From: Oscillospiraceae bacterium
GTDB taxonomy: Bacteria; Bacillota; Clostridia; Oscillospirales; Ruminococcaceae
DNA: 64,000 bases
Assembly (NCBI GenBank): GCA_009777725.1
Contig: WRLG01000001.1
Span: forward strand, 62,001 to 126,000
Direction: 5' to 3'
Shown: positions 33,115 to 41,332 of the stretch, in pieces
Layout of the letters: each line of letters opens with the position of its first letter
Numbering within the stretch: the stretch's first letter is position 1
The notes under the pieces: model-generated
The model's database searches: none
Told to the model about the DNA's origin: nothing
Seen by the model: the letters and a program-made list of their open reading frames with translations, nothing else
Translations under genes and position numbers: made by a program

Positions 33115-34170
33115 TTATATTTCAATTGCCAACTGCTCACTGTTAACCGTTACCTGCTCAATCCCCAAATGCTTATAAGCTCCCAAAGTAGCGCATCTTC
33201 CCCGCGGGGTTCTTGATATAAAACCTAACTGCATTAAATAAGGCTCGCATACGTCCTCTAAAGTTACCGCTTCCTCGCCGATTGCCGCCGCTAATGTTTC
33301 AAGACCAACGGGACCGCCGCCGTAGCCTGTTATTATCATATTCAACATTCGTTTGTCCATAGAATCAAGACCTAAGCTGTCAATTTCAAGCCTGTCAAGC
33401 GCGATTTTGGCAATGTCCTCCGTTATTCTGCCGTTGCCCATCACCTCGGCAAAATCGCGTACTCGCTTTAACAGCCTGTTTGCTATACGCGGCGTTCCTC
33501 TGGCGCGGCGCGCAAGCTCTACAGCCCCCGCTTTCTCGCAGGGAATCCCCAATATTACGGCGGAACGCTGAATTATATCGCATAATTGCTCGTGGGTATA
33601 TAGCTCTAAGCGCAAAAGTACACCGAATCTGTCCCTCAAAGGAGCGGTAAGCTGCCCTGAGCGGGTCGTCGCGCCGACAAGGGTAAACTTAGGCAAATCT
33701 ATGCGGAGCGAACGCGCCGAAGGTCCTTTTCCTATTATAATATCCAGCGCGAAATCCTCTAAGGCGGGGTATAAAACCTCTTCAATAGAGCGCGAAAGCC
33801 TGTGTATTTCATCTATGAAGAGCACATCATTTTCGGATAGGTTAGTCAAAAGCGCGGCTAAATCGCCCGGCTTTTCTATGGCAGGTCCTGAGGTAATCCG
33901 AATGTTTACACCCATTTCGTGCGCTATAATTCCCGAAAGGGTAGTTTTACCAAGCCCGGGCGGACCGTAAAGCAAAACATGGTCAAGCGGCTCTTGCCGC
34001 TTTTTTGCCGCTTGAATAAAAATTGACAGGTTTTCCTTAGCCTTTTCCTGCCCTATATATTCATTAAGGGTTAAAGGGCGGATTGACAACTCCATATCTT
34101 CGCCATCAGTTAAAGACCTTTCGGGCGAAACAATCCGCCGCTCAAATTCCATATCGCTTGTTTCAAGCAA
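33115..34170 (-). CDS. ruvB: Holliday junction branch migration helicase RuvB
   Basis: AAA+ motor that drives branch migration with RuvA. 351 residues; TTG start at 34170 nine bases after AAAGGA. Motifs: [19 protein letters not shown], Walker [21 protein letters not shown], Walker [13 protein letters not shown], sensor 1 [20 protein letters not shown], arginine finger region, winged helix ending [20 protein letters not shown]. The last residues ([12 protein letters not shown]) are encoded by a copy of the TTAACNG-type spacer repeat seen between genes nearby. Confidence 0.97.
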   Translation of the reverse strand: MLETSDMEFERRIVSPERSLTDGEDMELSIRPLTLNEYIGQEKAKENLSIFIQAAKKRQEPLDHVLLYGPPGLGKTTLSGIIAHEMGVNIRITSGPAIEKPGDLAALLTNLSENDVLFIDEIHRLSRSIEEVLYPALEDFALDIIIGKGPSARSLRIDLPKFTLVGATTRSGQLTAPLRDRFGVLLRLELYTHEQLCDIIQRSAVILGIPCEKAGAVELARRARGTPRIANRLLKRVRDFAEVMGNGRITEDIAKIALDRLEIDSLGLDSMDKRMLNMIITGYGGGPVGLETLAAAIGEEAVTLEDVCEPYLMQLGFISRTPRGRCATLGAYKHLGIEQVTVNSEQLAIEI

Positions 34171-34185
34171 GTTGTTCAGTCCTTT

Positions 34186-35445
34186 CTATGGTAAAGTATT
34201 CAAAACCCCCATAAACAGCGGCAAATTTGTTTCATTATCAATAATCATATAAATAAAAGGTCTGTCGAGGATAACATAGATGTAATTCGGCTCTGAAACT
34301 GAATCAGTTTCTTCCATTTCTACAACTGTAACCGCCGCCGCTTTTGTGCCTTTTTCGTCTACCTCAATAAAGGTTTTGTGCATAACCCTTGATATAAATA
34401 TATTACCACCCCTAGGACTGTAGCCAATGCCCTTGAAATCGGCATAATTTTCATCAAAAGCAGTAGTTATCCCCATATCTTCAAGAGGAGATTTGAGCTC
34501 AATTCCGTATTCATAGCTGAATTTGGGAAGCTCCGCTTTAACCTTTGCTCCCCTTTGCCCGTTAAGAAGTTCCATAAGGTTCTCGCCCGTCATTGATGAG
34601 ATATATTCATCAATGCTCACGTCCTCGTTTGGCAAAACAGCGGCGAAGCTGTAACTTGAATCATAGGGTTTTATAAAGCCTATTGCTTTGTCGTCCCGTA
34701 TATATATTGATTCATCGGAGGACATCATGTCTGCTTTTTGAATTTCGCCGTTTATATTGGTAAAATCACGCTCACGAACTTGATGTTCCTCATATATATT
34801 TGCCCATTGTGCATCAAAAGCCACGGCATTAATCAGATACATAATGGCAGCATTGGGAATATCATTTAATATCTCATCAATCATACCGTCCGTATTTTCC
34901 TCAACCCAACCATTAATTTCTTTAACGGTGCTTGGGTCAAACAGCGCGGATTTTACCAGAGCATTGTAATAATCTTTATTGATTTGCAAAAACTCATCAC
35001 GAACGTCAAATTCGTCCCTGTACCATATTGAATTTGCTATGCTGAGTTTTGCATTTTCCTCGCTCGGAAGCCAAAGCCTGTAATTTCGCAAATGCTCGTT
35101 AAGCTCCGCTATCGGCATACCGCCGCCGAGTGCGTTCTCCATTTGGGTCAGAGTTTCGCCGTTCGCACCGTTCGCCGCCATTGACATAGCAAAAAGCACC
35201 GAAGCGGGCGAAACAAGCGAATTTTCCGTATCATCATAAGAACGCTTGAACAATTCAACCGCAAAATCAGCCGTATTTACGATGAAATTATCGGCTACAG
35301 GGGAGGGGGGCGGAGTTTGTGTTTCTGTTTCCGCTTCCGTAATTAATACCTCCGGCTCAACGGCAGTGCTATTACTGCAAGCTGATGAAAATGACAATAT
35401 AAATCCCAAAGCAAGCAGACAAGATAGAATTTTTCTGAATTTCAT
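34186..35445 (-). CDS. Lipoprotein serpin (serine/cysteine protease inhibitor)
   Basis: 419 residues: lipoprotein signal MKFRKILSCLLALGFILSFS then SAC, Pro/Thr linker, then a full serpin fold: NSLVSPASVLFAMSMAANGA, SIANSIWYRD, MYLINAVAFDAQW, ADMMSSDESIY, and the shutter/hinge EVDEKGTKAAAVTVVEMEET before RPFIYMIIDNETNLPLFMG. The hinge (Gly366, Thr367, Ala369-371) fits an inhibitory serpin; counting from it gives Thr380-Asp381 as predicted P1-P1'. Probably displayed on the cell surface against gut or own-community proteases. It sits between ruvB and a phosphodiesterase inside what is normally a compact ruv operon, 15 bp upstream of ruvB. Confidence 0.95.
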   Translation of the reverse strand: MKFRKILSCLLALGFILSFSSACSNSTAVEPEVLITEAETETQTPPPSPVADNFIVNTADFAVELFKRSYDDTENSLVSPASVLFAMSMAANGANGETLTQMENALGGGMPIAELNEHLRNYRLWLPSEENAKLSIANSIWYRDEFDVRDEFLQINKDYYNALVKSALFDPSTVKEINGWVEENTDGMIDEILNDIPNAAIMYLINAVAFDAQWANIYEEHQVRERDFTNINGEIQKADMMSSDESIYIRDDKAIGFIKPYDSSYSFAAVLPNEDVSIDEYISSMTGENLMELLNGQRGAKVKAELPKFSYEYGIELKSPLEDMGITTAFDENYADFKGIGYSPRGGNIFISRVMHKTFIEVDEKGTKAAAVTVVEMEETDSVSEPNYIYVILDRPFIYMIIDNETNLPLFMGVLNTLP

Positions 35446-35515
35446 AGATTGACAAATCCTTTCTTTAGTTGATTGTGAATTGCGTAGAACCTAAGTCTTT
35501 GCCCTGCCCCTGCCC

Positions 35516-36691
35516 TCAAAAGATTTTTGCGGGCTTTACAGTCTGTTCAGTTGCCGCTATAATCAACGGTATTTCCATTTCTAAATCGGTAAACCCGCCG
35601 TGCCCTGCGGCATCCATAGGCTTGGGCTTTGCGTTTAGGGTTCTGTAGCACAGGGTTTTGCCGCCTATGGCGCAAGCCATGTAATCGCCGATAAAATCAA
35701 GGGTTTTCGGGTGTGCTTTACCAACGCCCAGTATCTCCTTGCTTAGTATATCCCGCTTTGAGAGCAGTACAAAATCGCCCGAAAAATAATTTTGGAAAAT
35801 CCGCTCAAAATCCGCGCGTTTGTCATATTTTATATAAAACGACATTGCCCTGCCCTCACAAAAAGGAGGGATTACAAAGCAATTGCTGAGCTCGGGTATT
35901 TGATGAAGCTTCACTTCGTCCTCCAAATCCGTCATTCCGTGGTCAGATGAAATGATGAAAAGCGTATCGGTAACGCTTCCGTAAAGCATGGAAAGGTCGT
36001 TGTTGATACGGCGGATAACGTCCGCTGTTTCTTCGGCATAGCAGCCGTGCTTTAGAGCGGTGTGGCTTGGTTCATCCCATTGAAAAAACGTGAATGTGTT
36101 CTGTTTTGTTTCGCATATTTTCTTAATTGTTTCACAGCCCCTTGAAAAGTCGGAAACAACTTTATGAAAATTTCCCCGCTCGGCTATATTAATTCTTTTG
36201 GGGGCGATTGTAAAGGGCTGAACATTTCCTATAATTGATTTTTTAATATCTTGATAGATTGTTTCATAAGGCATTACAAAGCTTGCCGCATCCGTGCGGG
36301 TAAAAGGAACTTTAGTGTATGAATCCACATTAGAGGCTATATCTATAGTGGAATGAAACTCCTTGAAGTAAAGGGAACGCCCCAGCCAAGAGTGTTCATT
36401 CGGAGAAACGCCCGTGTAATAGCTTGTCATAGCCGCCGCAGTAGAAGAGGGGAATACCGAGGTAAGATTACAGCTTTGGTGCTCCTTCAAAAAATCCCGC
36501 AGAGCAAGATTTTTTTGGAGCATATCCGAGCCGAGCCCATCCAGCACAATCAGTACTATATTTTTATAGTATTTACCAAGCTCCTTATCAAGGGCGGACA
36601 GGGTAGGGTATTCAAAAGGAGTACGGTAATAACCCTTTACCGAAGAAATAATATTAATCAAGCAGCGTTTATAATCGGGATAAGACAGCAT
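35516..36691 (-). CDS. Alkaline phosphatase superfamily phosphodiesterase/nucleotide pyrophosphatase
   Basis: 391 residues with the type I phosphodiesterase metal sites: first Asp in NIVLIVLDGLGSD, nucleophile Thr in TSVFPSSTAAAMTSYYTG, DEPSHTALKHG, ISSDHGMTD, and the last His in DAAGHGGFTDLEMEIPL. No signal peptide, so cytoplasmic. Substrate unknown; related proteins hydrolyse nucleotide phosphodiesters. Located between ruvA and the serpin gene. Confidence 0.88.
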   Translation of the reverse strand: MLSYPDYKRCLINIISSVKGYYRTPFEYPTLSALDKELGKYYKNIVLIVLDGLGSDMLQKNLALRDFLKEHQSCNLTSVFPSSTAAAMTSYYTGVSPNEHSWLGRSLYFKEFHSTIDIASNVDSYTKVPFTRTDAASFVMPYETIYQDIKKSIIGNVQPFTIAPKRINIAERGNFHKVVSDFSRGCETIKKICETKQNTFTFFQWDEPSHTALKHGCYAEETADVIRRINNDLSMLYGSVTDTLFIISSDHGMTDLEDEVKLHQIPELSNCFVIPPFCEGRAMSFYIKYDKRADFERIFQNYFSGDFVLLSKRDILSKEILGVGKAHPKTLDFIGDYMACAIGGKTLCYRTLNAKPKPMDAAGHGGFTDLEMEIPLIIAATEQTVKPAKIF

Positions 36692-36744
36692 AATGAACCT
36701 CCTCTTTGACAGTTAACGGTTAACTGTTAACCGTTAATCATTGC

Positions 36745-37353
36745 TTAACTTTTAATCATTGATTTAAGGGCGCGCTTTATCATTTCCTCGACCGCCATGG
36801 AAGCATCCAGAGCCGATACCGCCGAAACGGCTTCCGATTGGGAATACCCCAAAACCACAAGAGCCGCGACCGCTTCCGATAAGCTGTTGCCGGGCGTGTC
36901 CGCAAGTGCGGGGGTGAAGCCGGCAAGCGATGCGTCGGACAACTGCTCCTTGGTGATTTTATCTTTAAGCTCAAGGACAATTCTTTGCGCCAACTTAGCC
37001 CCTATGCCCTTTGTTTTGGTAAACGCTTTAAAGTCGGAGGAAGCGACATGCAGCGCGAAACGCTCGGGGGTAGTGTCCGACAATATTGAAAGCCCCGCTT
37101 TCGGTCCGACCCCCGTAACGGTCGTAAGCATTTTAAAACAGCTTAATTCCTGCTCCGTTGCGAAACCGAACAGCTCTATGCTGTTATCCTGCCCGACTTT
37201 CATATATGTATAAACCATAGCCTCCGCGCCTTTCTTAGGCAGTGAAGAGAGCGTAGATAAAGTAGTCCTGCAAGCAAAACCGACCCCGTTACACTCTATA
37301 ACGGCGGTATCGGCAGTTTTAAGAATCAGCGTCCCGCGAAGACTGTAGAGCAT
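36745..37353 (-). CDS. ruvA: Holliday junction DNA-binding protein RuvA
   Basis: 202 residues from ATG 37353 (AGGGGTG site). OB domain MLYSLRGTLILKTADTAVIE, two HhH motifs (TVTGVGPKAGLSILS and KTKGIGAKLAQRIVLELKDK), acidic-pin region, flexible linker and C-terminal RuvB-binding domain (SEAVAALVVLGYSQSEAVSA). Confidence 0.96.
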   Translation of the reverse strand: MLYSLRGTLILKTADTAVIECNGVGFACRTTLSTLSSLPKKGAEAMVYTYMKVGQDNSIELFGFATEQELSCFKMLTTVTGVGPKAGLSILSDTTPERFALHVASSDFKAFTKTKGIGAKLAQRIVLELKDKITKEQLSDASLAGFTPALADTPGNSLSEAVAALVVLGYSQSEAVSAVSALDASMAVEEMIKRALKSMIKS

Positions 37354-37371
37354 TAAAAACACCCCTGTTTT

Positions 37372-37540
37372 TTAATTAACAATTAACAATTAACAGTTAA
37401 CAATTGTGGTATCGGCTTCGCCGATAGATTTAAAATGGTTTAGCTAGTCATGTAATTTAATAGTTAAGATAAACTATTTTAATGTTACGCCAAGGGCGTA
37501 ACTCCTACATTGTTAATTGTTCATTGTTAATTATTCATTC
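37372..37540. repeat. Nested palindromic cassette between ruvC and ruvA
   Basis: The ruvC-ruvA spacer consists of inverted repeats inside one another: outer arms of TTAACAA-type repeats (37372-37406 and about 37507-37540), hairpin TATCGGC/GCCGATA (37410-37426), arms AAAATGGTTTA/TAAACTATTTT (37432-37442 and 37470-37480), and hairpin GTTACGCC/GGCGTAAC (37484-37502). It looks like a small non-coding insertion or stacked repeat, and its right arm runs into the last ruvC codons. Confidence 0.65.
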
Positions 37541-38006
37541 TTTTTGAGTGTCCGTGGCAGATTGCTATTGCTAAGGCGTCGGCGGCGTCATCCGGTCTGG
37601 GGATTTCATTCAGAGATAAAATCTGCCGTACCATTTCGGTGACTTGAAGCTTCTCGGCTCTGCCGTAGCCTACGACAGACTGTTTAACTTGAAGCGGAGT
37701 ATATTCGTAAACGGGAATCCCCGCGTTAGCCGCCGCGACTAAAATCACTCCGCGTGCTTGCGAAACATCAATTGCCGTTTTATGGTTGGTATTGAAAAAA
37801 AGCTTTTCGATTGACATAAAATCGGGATTATAACACCGCAAAAGCTCCTCCGTATCGTCATAAACAGTTTTAAGCCGCATACAAAACTCCATATTGGGAG
37901 AAGTCTTGATTGCGCCGTATCTAACAGGGGTAAACTTATATCCGTCATATTCAACAACCCCGAACCCAACCGTGGCGTACCCGGGGTCAATGCCTAAAAT
38001 ACGCAA
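37527..38006 (-). CDS. ruvC: Holliday junction resolvase RuvC
   Basis: 159 residues from a TTG at 38006 (AAAGGAG nine bases before). Catalytic acids: Asp7 in RILGIDPGYATVG, Glu in SIEKLFFNTNHKTA, and the C-terminal RPDDAADALAIAICHGHS. First gene of the ruv set, with a promoter 46-74 bp upstream. It is separated from ruvA by a palindromic cassette rather than the usual short gap. Confidence 0.95.
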   Translation of the reverse strand: MRILGIDPGYATVGFGVVEYDGYKFTPVRYGAIKTSPNMEFCMRLKTVYDDTEELLRCYNPDFMSIEKLFFNTNHKTAIDVSQARGVILVAAANAGIPVYEYTPLQVKQSVVGYGRAEKLQVTEMVRQILSLNEIPRPDDAADALAIAICHGHSKRMNN

Positions 38007-38051
38007 GCTTAACAACTCCTTTTTGGTATTACAATTCCTAACTATAATACC

Positions 38052-38080
38052 ATTATATCATAAAATTTTACATTTGTAAA
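38052..38080 (-). promoter_or_regulatory. Promoter of the ruvC-ruvA operon
   Basis: On the minus strand TTTACA (38080-38075), 17-bp spacer, TATAAT (38057-38052). Confidence 0.65.
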
Positions 38081-38102
38081 TATTTTTATCAAGAAAAAAT
38101 GA

Positions 38103-38131
38103 TTGACGGCACTGTTGTTATCTGCTATAAT
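38103..38131 (+). promoter_or_regulatory. Promoter of gltX
   Basis: TTGACG (38103-38108), 17-bp spacer, TATAAT (38126-38131), 74 bp before the gltX ATG. The leader between carries TTAAC-type repeats; no T-box structure was recognised. Confidence 0.7.
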
Positions 38132-38204
38132 AAGGAAGCGGCGGTTAAATCAGTTAACATTTAACAGTGAACAGTTCACAATTTTAGGAAAGGTTGGTTA
38201 TAAG

Positions 38205-39677
38205 ATGTCTGAAAAGATTAGTTGCAAAACCCGCTTTGCTCCGAGCCCAACGGGGTTTATGCACATAGGGAATCTAAGAACTGCGCTTTACGCTTATATT
38301 ATCGCTAAAAAAAATAACGGCTCATTTATATTGAGAATTGAGGACACCGACCAAACCCGATATGTTGACGGTGCGGTTGACGTTATTCACAACACACTGA
38401 GGCAGTGCGGGCTTAATTGGGATGAGGAATATGTGCAGTCCGAAAGGATGGGCATCTACGGCGAGCACGCGCAGAAACTTATTGAAAGCGGCGAGGCGTA
38501 TTATTGCTTTTGCACCAAGGAGCGTATAAGCGAGCTTCACGCTTCACAGCAAGAAAAGGGCATTGCCCCTACCTATGACCGCTGTTGCCGAGATATGCCG
38601 CAAAGCGAAGCGGACAGCCGTTTAAATCACAAAGAGCCTTTTGTGATTCGCCAAAAAATGCCGTTAGACGGCGAAACAACCTTCCGCGATGAGCTATTCG
38701 GCGATGTGACAATCCCCAATTCCGAGCTTGAAGACCAAATTTTAATCAAATCGGACGGTATGCCGACCTATAATTTCGCGAACGTAATAGACGACCATTT
38801 AATGGGAATCACCCATATAATCAGAGGGAATGAATATCTTTCCTCAACCCCTAAGTACAATCTGCTGTATCAAGCCTTTGGGTGGGAAACGCCCTTTTAT
38901 ATCCATGTTAACCACATTATGCGCGATGCGAACAAAAAGCTCTCAAAACGCGAGGGCGATGCCAATTTCGGCGATTTCACCAAAGCGGGCTATTATATAC
39001 CGGCTATATTAAACTATATAGCATTGCTGGGCTGGGCTCCTAAGGGTGAAAATGAAATATACACTCTTGATGAGCTAGTCGGCGAGTTTGAAATATCGGG
39101 GCTTTCAAAGTCACCCTCCATCTTTGACCCTGTTAAGATGAAAGCAATTAACGCAAAATGGCTTCAGGGGTTGTCTAAAGATGAATTTAAAACGCTTGCA
39201 ATGCCGTACATCAAGCAAGCCTGCAAGCGCGAAGAAATCGATTATGACATTCTTCTTAGAACCCTGCAACCCCGCGTTGAGCTTTTAACCGATATACCCG
39301 AAAAGGTTGACTTTATCGATGCGCCTCATGAATACGGCGATGATTTATACTTTAACAAAAAAATGAAAACCACGCCCGAAACAGCTAAGGAAGCTTTAAG
39401 AGCCGTCCTGCCCGCTCTTGAAAGCATATCTGAGAGCGAATGGAATGAAGAACGCCTGCACGCCGCGCTTATGTCGGTTGTTGAACAATTGGGCGTAAAA
39501 AACGGCGTTGTATTATTCCCGCTGCGGATTGCATTGTCGGGTAAAGCTCTAACTCCCGGCGGAGGGAGCGAATTAGCCGCAATTTTAGGGCGTAAAGAAA
39601 CGCTTAACCGCTTGACAGCAGTACAACACATTCAACATGCCCCGTGCGCGAGAACAAATCAAATGCCTTTACTTTAA
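38205..39677 (+). CDS. gltX: Glutamyl-tRNA synthetase
   Basis: 490 residues. ATG at 38205 after AGGAAAGGT. Class I motifs: TRFAPSPTGFMHIGNLRTAL with HIGN in the HIGH position, EDTDQTRYV, the DDHLMGITHIIRGNEYLSST block, and KLSKREGD as KMSKS. The C-terminus is unusual: after the conserved ETLNRLTA the frame runs on with VQHIQHAPCARTNQMPLL, encoded within the convergent rlmD gene, so the two genes overlap by 74 bp at their 3' ends. Whether the enzyme is discriminating cannot be told. Confidence 0.97.
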   Translation: MSEKISCKTRFAPSPTGFMHIGNLRTALYAYIIAKKNNGSFILRIEDTDQTRYVDGAVDVIHNTLRQCGLNWDEEYVQSERMGIYGEHAQKLIESGEAYYCFCTKERISELHASQQEKGIAPTYDRCCRDMPQSEADSRLNHKEPFVIRQKMPLDGETTFRDELFGDVTIPNSELEDQILIKSDGMPTYNFANVIDDHLMGITHIIRGNEYLSSTPKYNLLYQAFGWETPFYIHVNHIMRDANKKLSKREGDANFGDFTKAGYYIPAILNYIALLGWAPKGENEIYTLDELVGEFEISGLSKSPSIFDPVKMKAINAKWLQGLSKDEFKTLAMPYIKQACKREEIDYDILLRTLQPRVELLTDIPEKVDFIDAPHEYGDDLYFNKKMKTTPETAKEALRAVLPALESISESEWNEERLHAALMSVVEQLGVKNGVVLFPLRIALSGKALTPGGGSELAAILGRKETLNRLTAVQHIQHAPCARTNQMPLL

Positions 39678-40962
39678 CTATATTATAGCCCGCTCTGCAT
39701 AAATAAGCCGCGTCTCTCGCGGCTGTTGCGGGATTGCAGGAAATCATAATAATTTTTGAGGGTGACATTTTAATGATGCTGTCAAGTGTTGGCTGAGAGC
39801 AGCCCTTGCGGGGCGGGTCAATAATCGTTACATCCGTTGTTATGCCGTTTAAAGCTAGGCTTTCGGCTATTTTTCCCGCATCGCCTAAAATAAATTCAGC
39901 GTTTTGTATGCCGTTTTCAAGAGCGTTCTCTATTGCGTTTGCAATAGCCTCGGGTATAATTTCACCGCCGATGATTCTCTTAGCCTTGTCGGCAAAATAA
40001 AGCCCTACAGTGCCGATTCCGCAGTATAAATCTACTACCGTTTCGCCGCCTGTAAGACTTGCACAATCCTTTGCATACGTGTAAATTTTTTCAGCCTGAG
40101 CGGTGTTAACCTGATAAAAGGACGGAGCGGAGAGCTTAACCTTAATCCCGCAAATCGTATCGGAAATAAAGTCATCTCCCCAAAGCGTGATATTCTTACT
40201 GCCCAGAATCACATTAGTATTATCGGGGTTAAGGTTGAGGACAACGCTTTTAACATCGTCAAATTCATCAGCAAGAAGCTCCGCAAGCTCAGAAAGCCGA
40301 TTTTTAACAGCCATGCTCTTTACAACAAAGCACACCATGACCTCACCCGTATAATGACCCCGCCTAAGATAAATATGCCGCAAAACCCCATTGCCCGTTT
40401 TCTCGTCATAGGCGGGGATTTTGTTTTTTACGGCAAAATCAATACAAGACCGCATAACAGCGGAAAAAACCTCCGGCTGTAAAAGGCAGTCATTTACAGG
40501 TATTACTCTATGGCTTCGCTTGCCGTAAAATCCGCAGGCAATACCGCCGTTTATTTCGGTAACGGGATATTGCGCCTTATTGCGATAGCGGTCAACCTCC
40601 CCAGCGGCGCAAAACGCCTCAAATTCGAGTTCTTCAAAGCCGCCCAAACGCGTAAAAGCGTCCTTCACAAGCTTGTCCTTAAACCTAATCTCGGATTCAT
40701 ATGAAATATGCCGGAAGGTACAGCCTCCGCATTTGCTTGATACAGGGCAGTTGCTCTTTTCTCTGTCGGGGGAGGGGACTGCAAGCTCTTCAATTATGCC
40801 GTAAGCGTAAGACTTATTAACCTTTACGATACGGCAGGATATTTTATCTCCCACTGCGGCGTGCGGGACGAAAACGGCAATGCCGCTTTCAGCCTTGCCG
40901 ACCCCGCTTCCATCCGCTGTAACGTCAATAATCTCCAAAGGTATAATGCAGTTTTTTTTCAT
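39604..40962 (-). CDS. rlmD: 23S rRNA (uracil-5-)-methyltransferase RlmD/RumA family
   Basis: 452 residues from the ATG at 40962, which overlaps the upstream stop (TGATG). TRAM domain (IDVTADGSGVGKAESGIAVF), iron-sulfur cysteines (CPVSSKCGGCTFRH with a further Cys upstream), SAM motif VVDLYCGIGTVGLYFADK, and catalytic Cys in MISCNPATAARD. Could methylate U1939, U747 or another uracil. Last gene of the long leftward operon that starts at rimP; overlaps gltX tail to tail. Confidence 0.92.
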   Translation of the reverse strand: MKKNCIIPLEIIDVTADGSGVGKAESGIAVFVPHAAVGDKISCRIVKVNKSYAYGIIEELAVPSPDREKSNCPVSSKCGGCTFRHISYESEIRFKDKLVKDAFTRLGGFEELEFEAFCAAGEVDRYRNKAQYPVTEINGGIACGFYGKRSHRVIPVNDCLLQPEVFSAVMRSCIDFAVKNKIPAYDEKTGNGVLRHIYLRRGHYTGEVMVCFVVKSMAVKNRLSELAELLADEFDDVKSVVLNLNPDNTNVILGSKNITLWGDDFISDTICGIKVKLSAPSFYQVNTAQAEKIYTYAKDCASLTGGETVVDLYCGIGTVGLYFADKAKRIIGGEIIPEAIANAIENALENGIQNAEFILGDAGKIAESLALNGITTDVTIIDPPRKGCSQPTLDSIIKMSPSKIIMISCNPATAARDAAYLCRAGYNIVKVKAFDLFSRTGHVECVVLLSSG

Positions 40963-41318
40963 CAGACAGGCTCGCCGCACTTCGGGCAGTAAGAACTGCT
41001 GGAAGCACTGATAGTGCCGCAGAATTTGCAAGTCTTTTCTTGAGCTGCGCTTACCGTGTCATCTGTTTTTTCAAGCTGTCTTTTAAGCTCTCTGATTTCT
41101 TCAATAAGGGGCTTAATTTTATTATGATTATCGGCTCCCAATTCAAGCGTTTCATAATAAAGCCTGCCCACCTCCGAATACTTTTCCTTAAGCTTTGAGC
41201 GCGTAGAAGCTTTGTCAATCTGAACCTTGGAATAGTCAATCGCTCCCGAGACCTTTTCACCTATTTTGTCAAAAACATTTGAAGCATCGCTAACAAAATT
41301 ATCAAAATTGTAAGCCAT
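40962..41318 (-). CDS. Small coiled-coil protein with C-terminal zinc ribbon
   Basis: 118 residues. Helical N-terminal part (AYNFDNFVSDASNVFDKIGE, then a charged coiled coil KLKEKYSEVGRLYYETLELG and IKPLIEEIRELKRQLEKTDD) and a zinc ribbon CKFCGTISASSSSYCPKCGE. Such proteins are common in Clostridia; function unknown. It overlaps rlmD by the TGATG junction and follows hemZ by 14 bp, so it is part of the operon. Confidence 0.8.
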   Translation of the reverse strand: MAYNFDNFVSDASNVFDKIGEKVSGAIDYSKVQIDKASTRSKLKEKYSEVGRLYYETLELGADNHNKIKPLIEEIRELKRQLEKTDDTVSAAQEKTCKFCGTISASSSSYCPKCGEPV

Positions 41319-41332
41319 AAATAAAACCTCCG

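Noticed and set aside
38132-38204. T-box or other riboswitch before gltX
   Set aside because: Leader is only about 70 bases and holds TTAAC-type repeats; no T-box core sequence or specifier stem.
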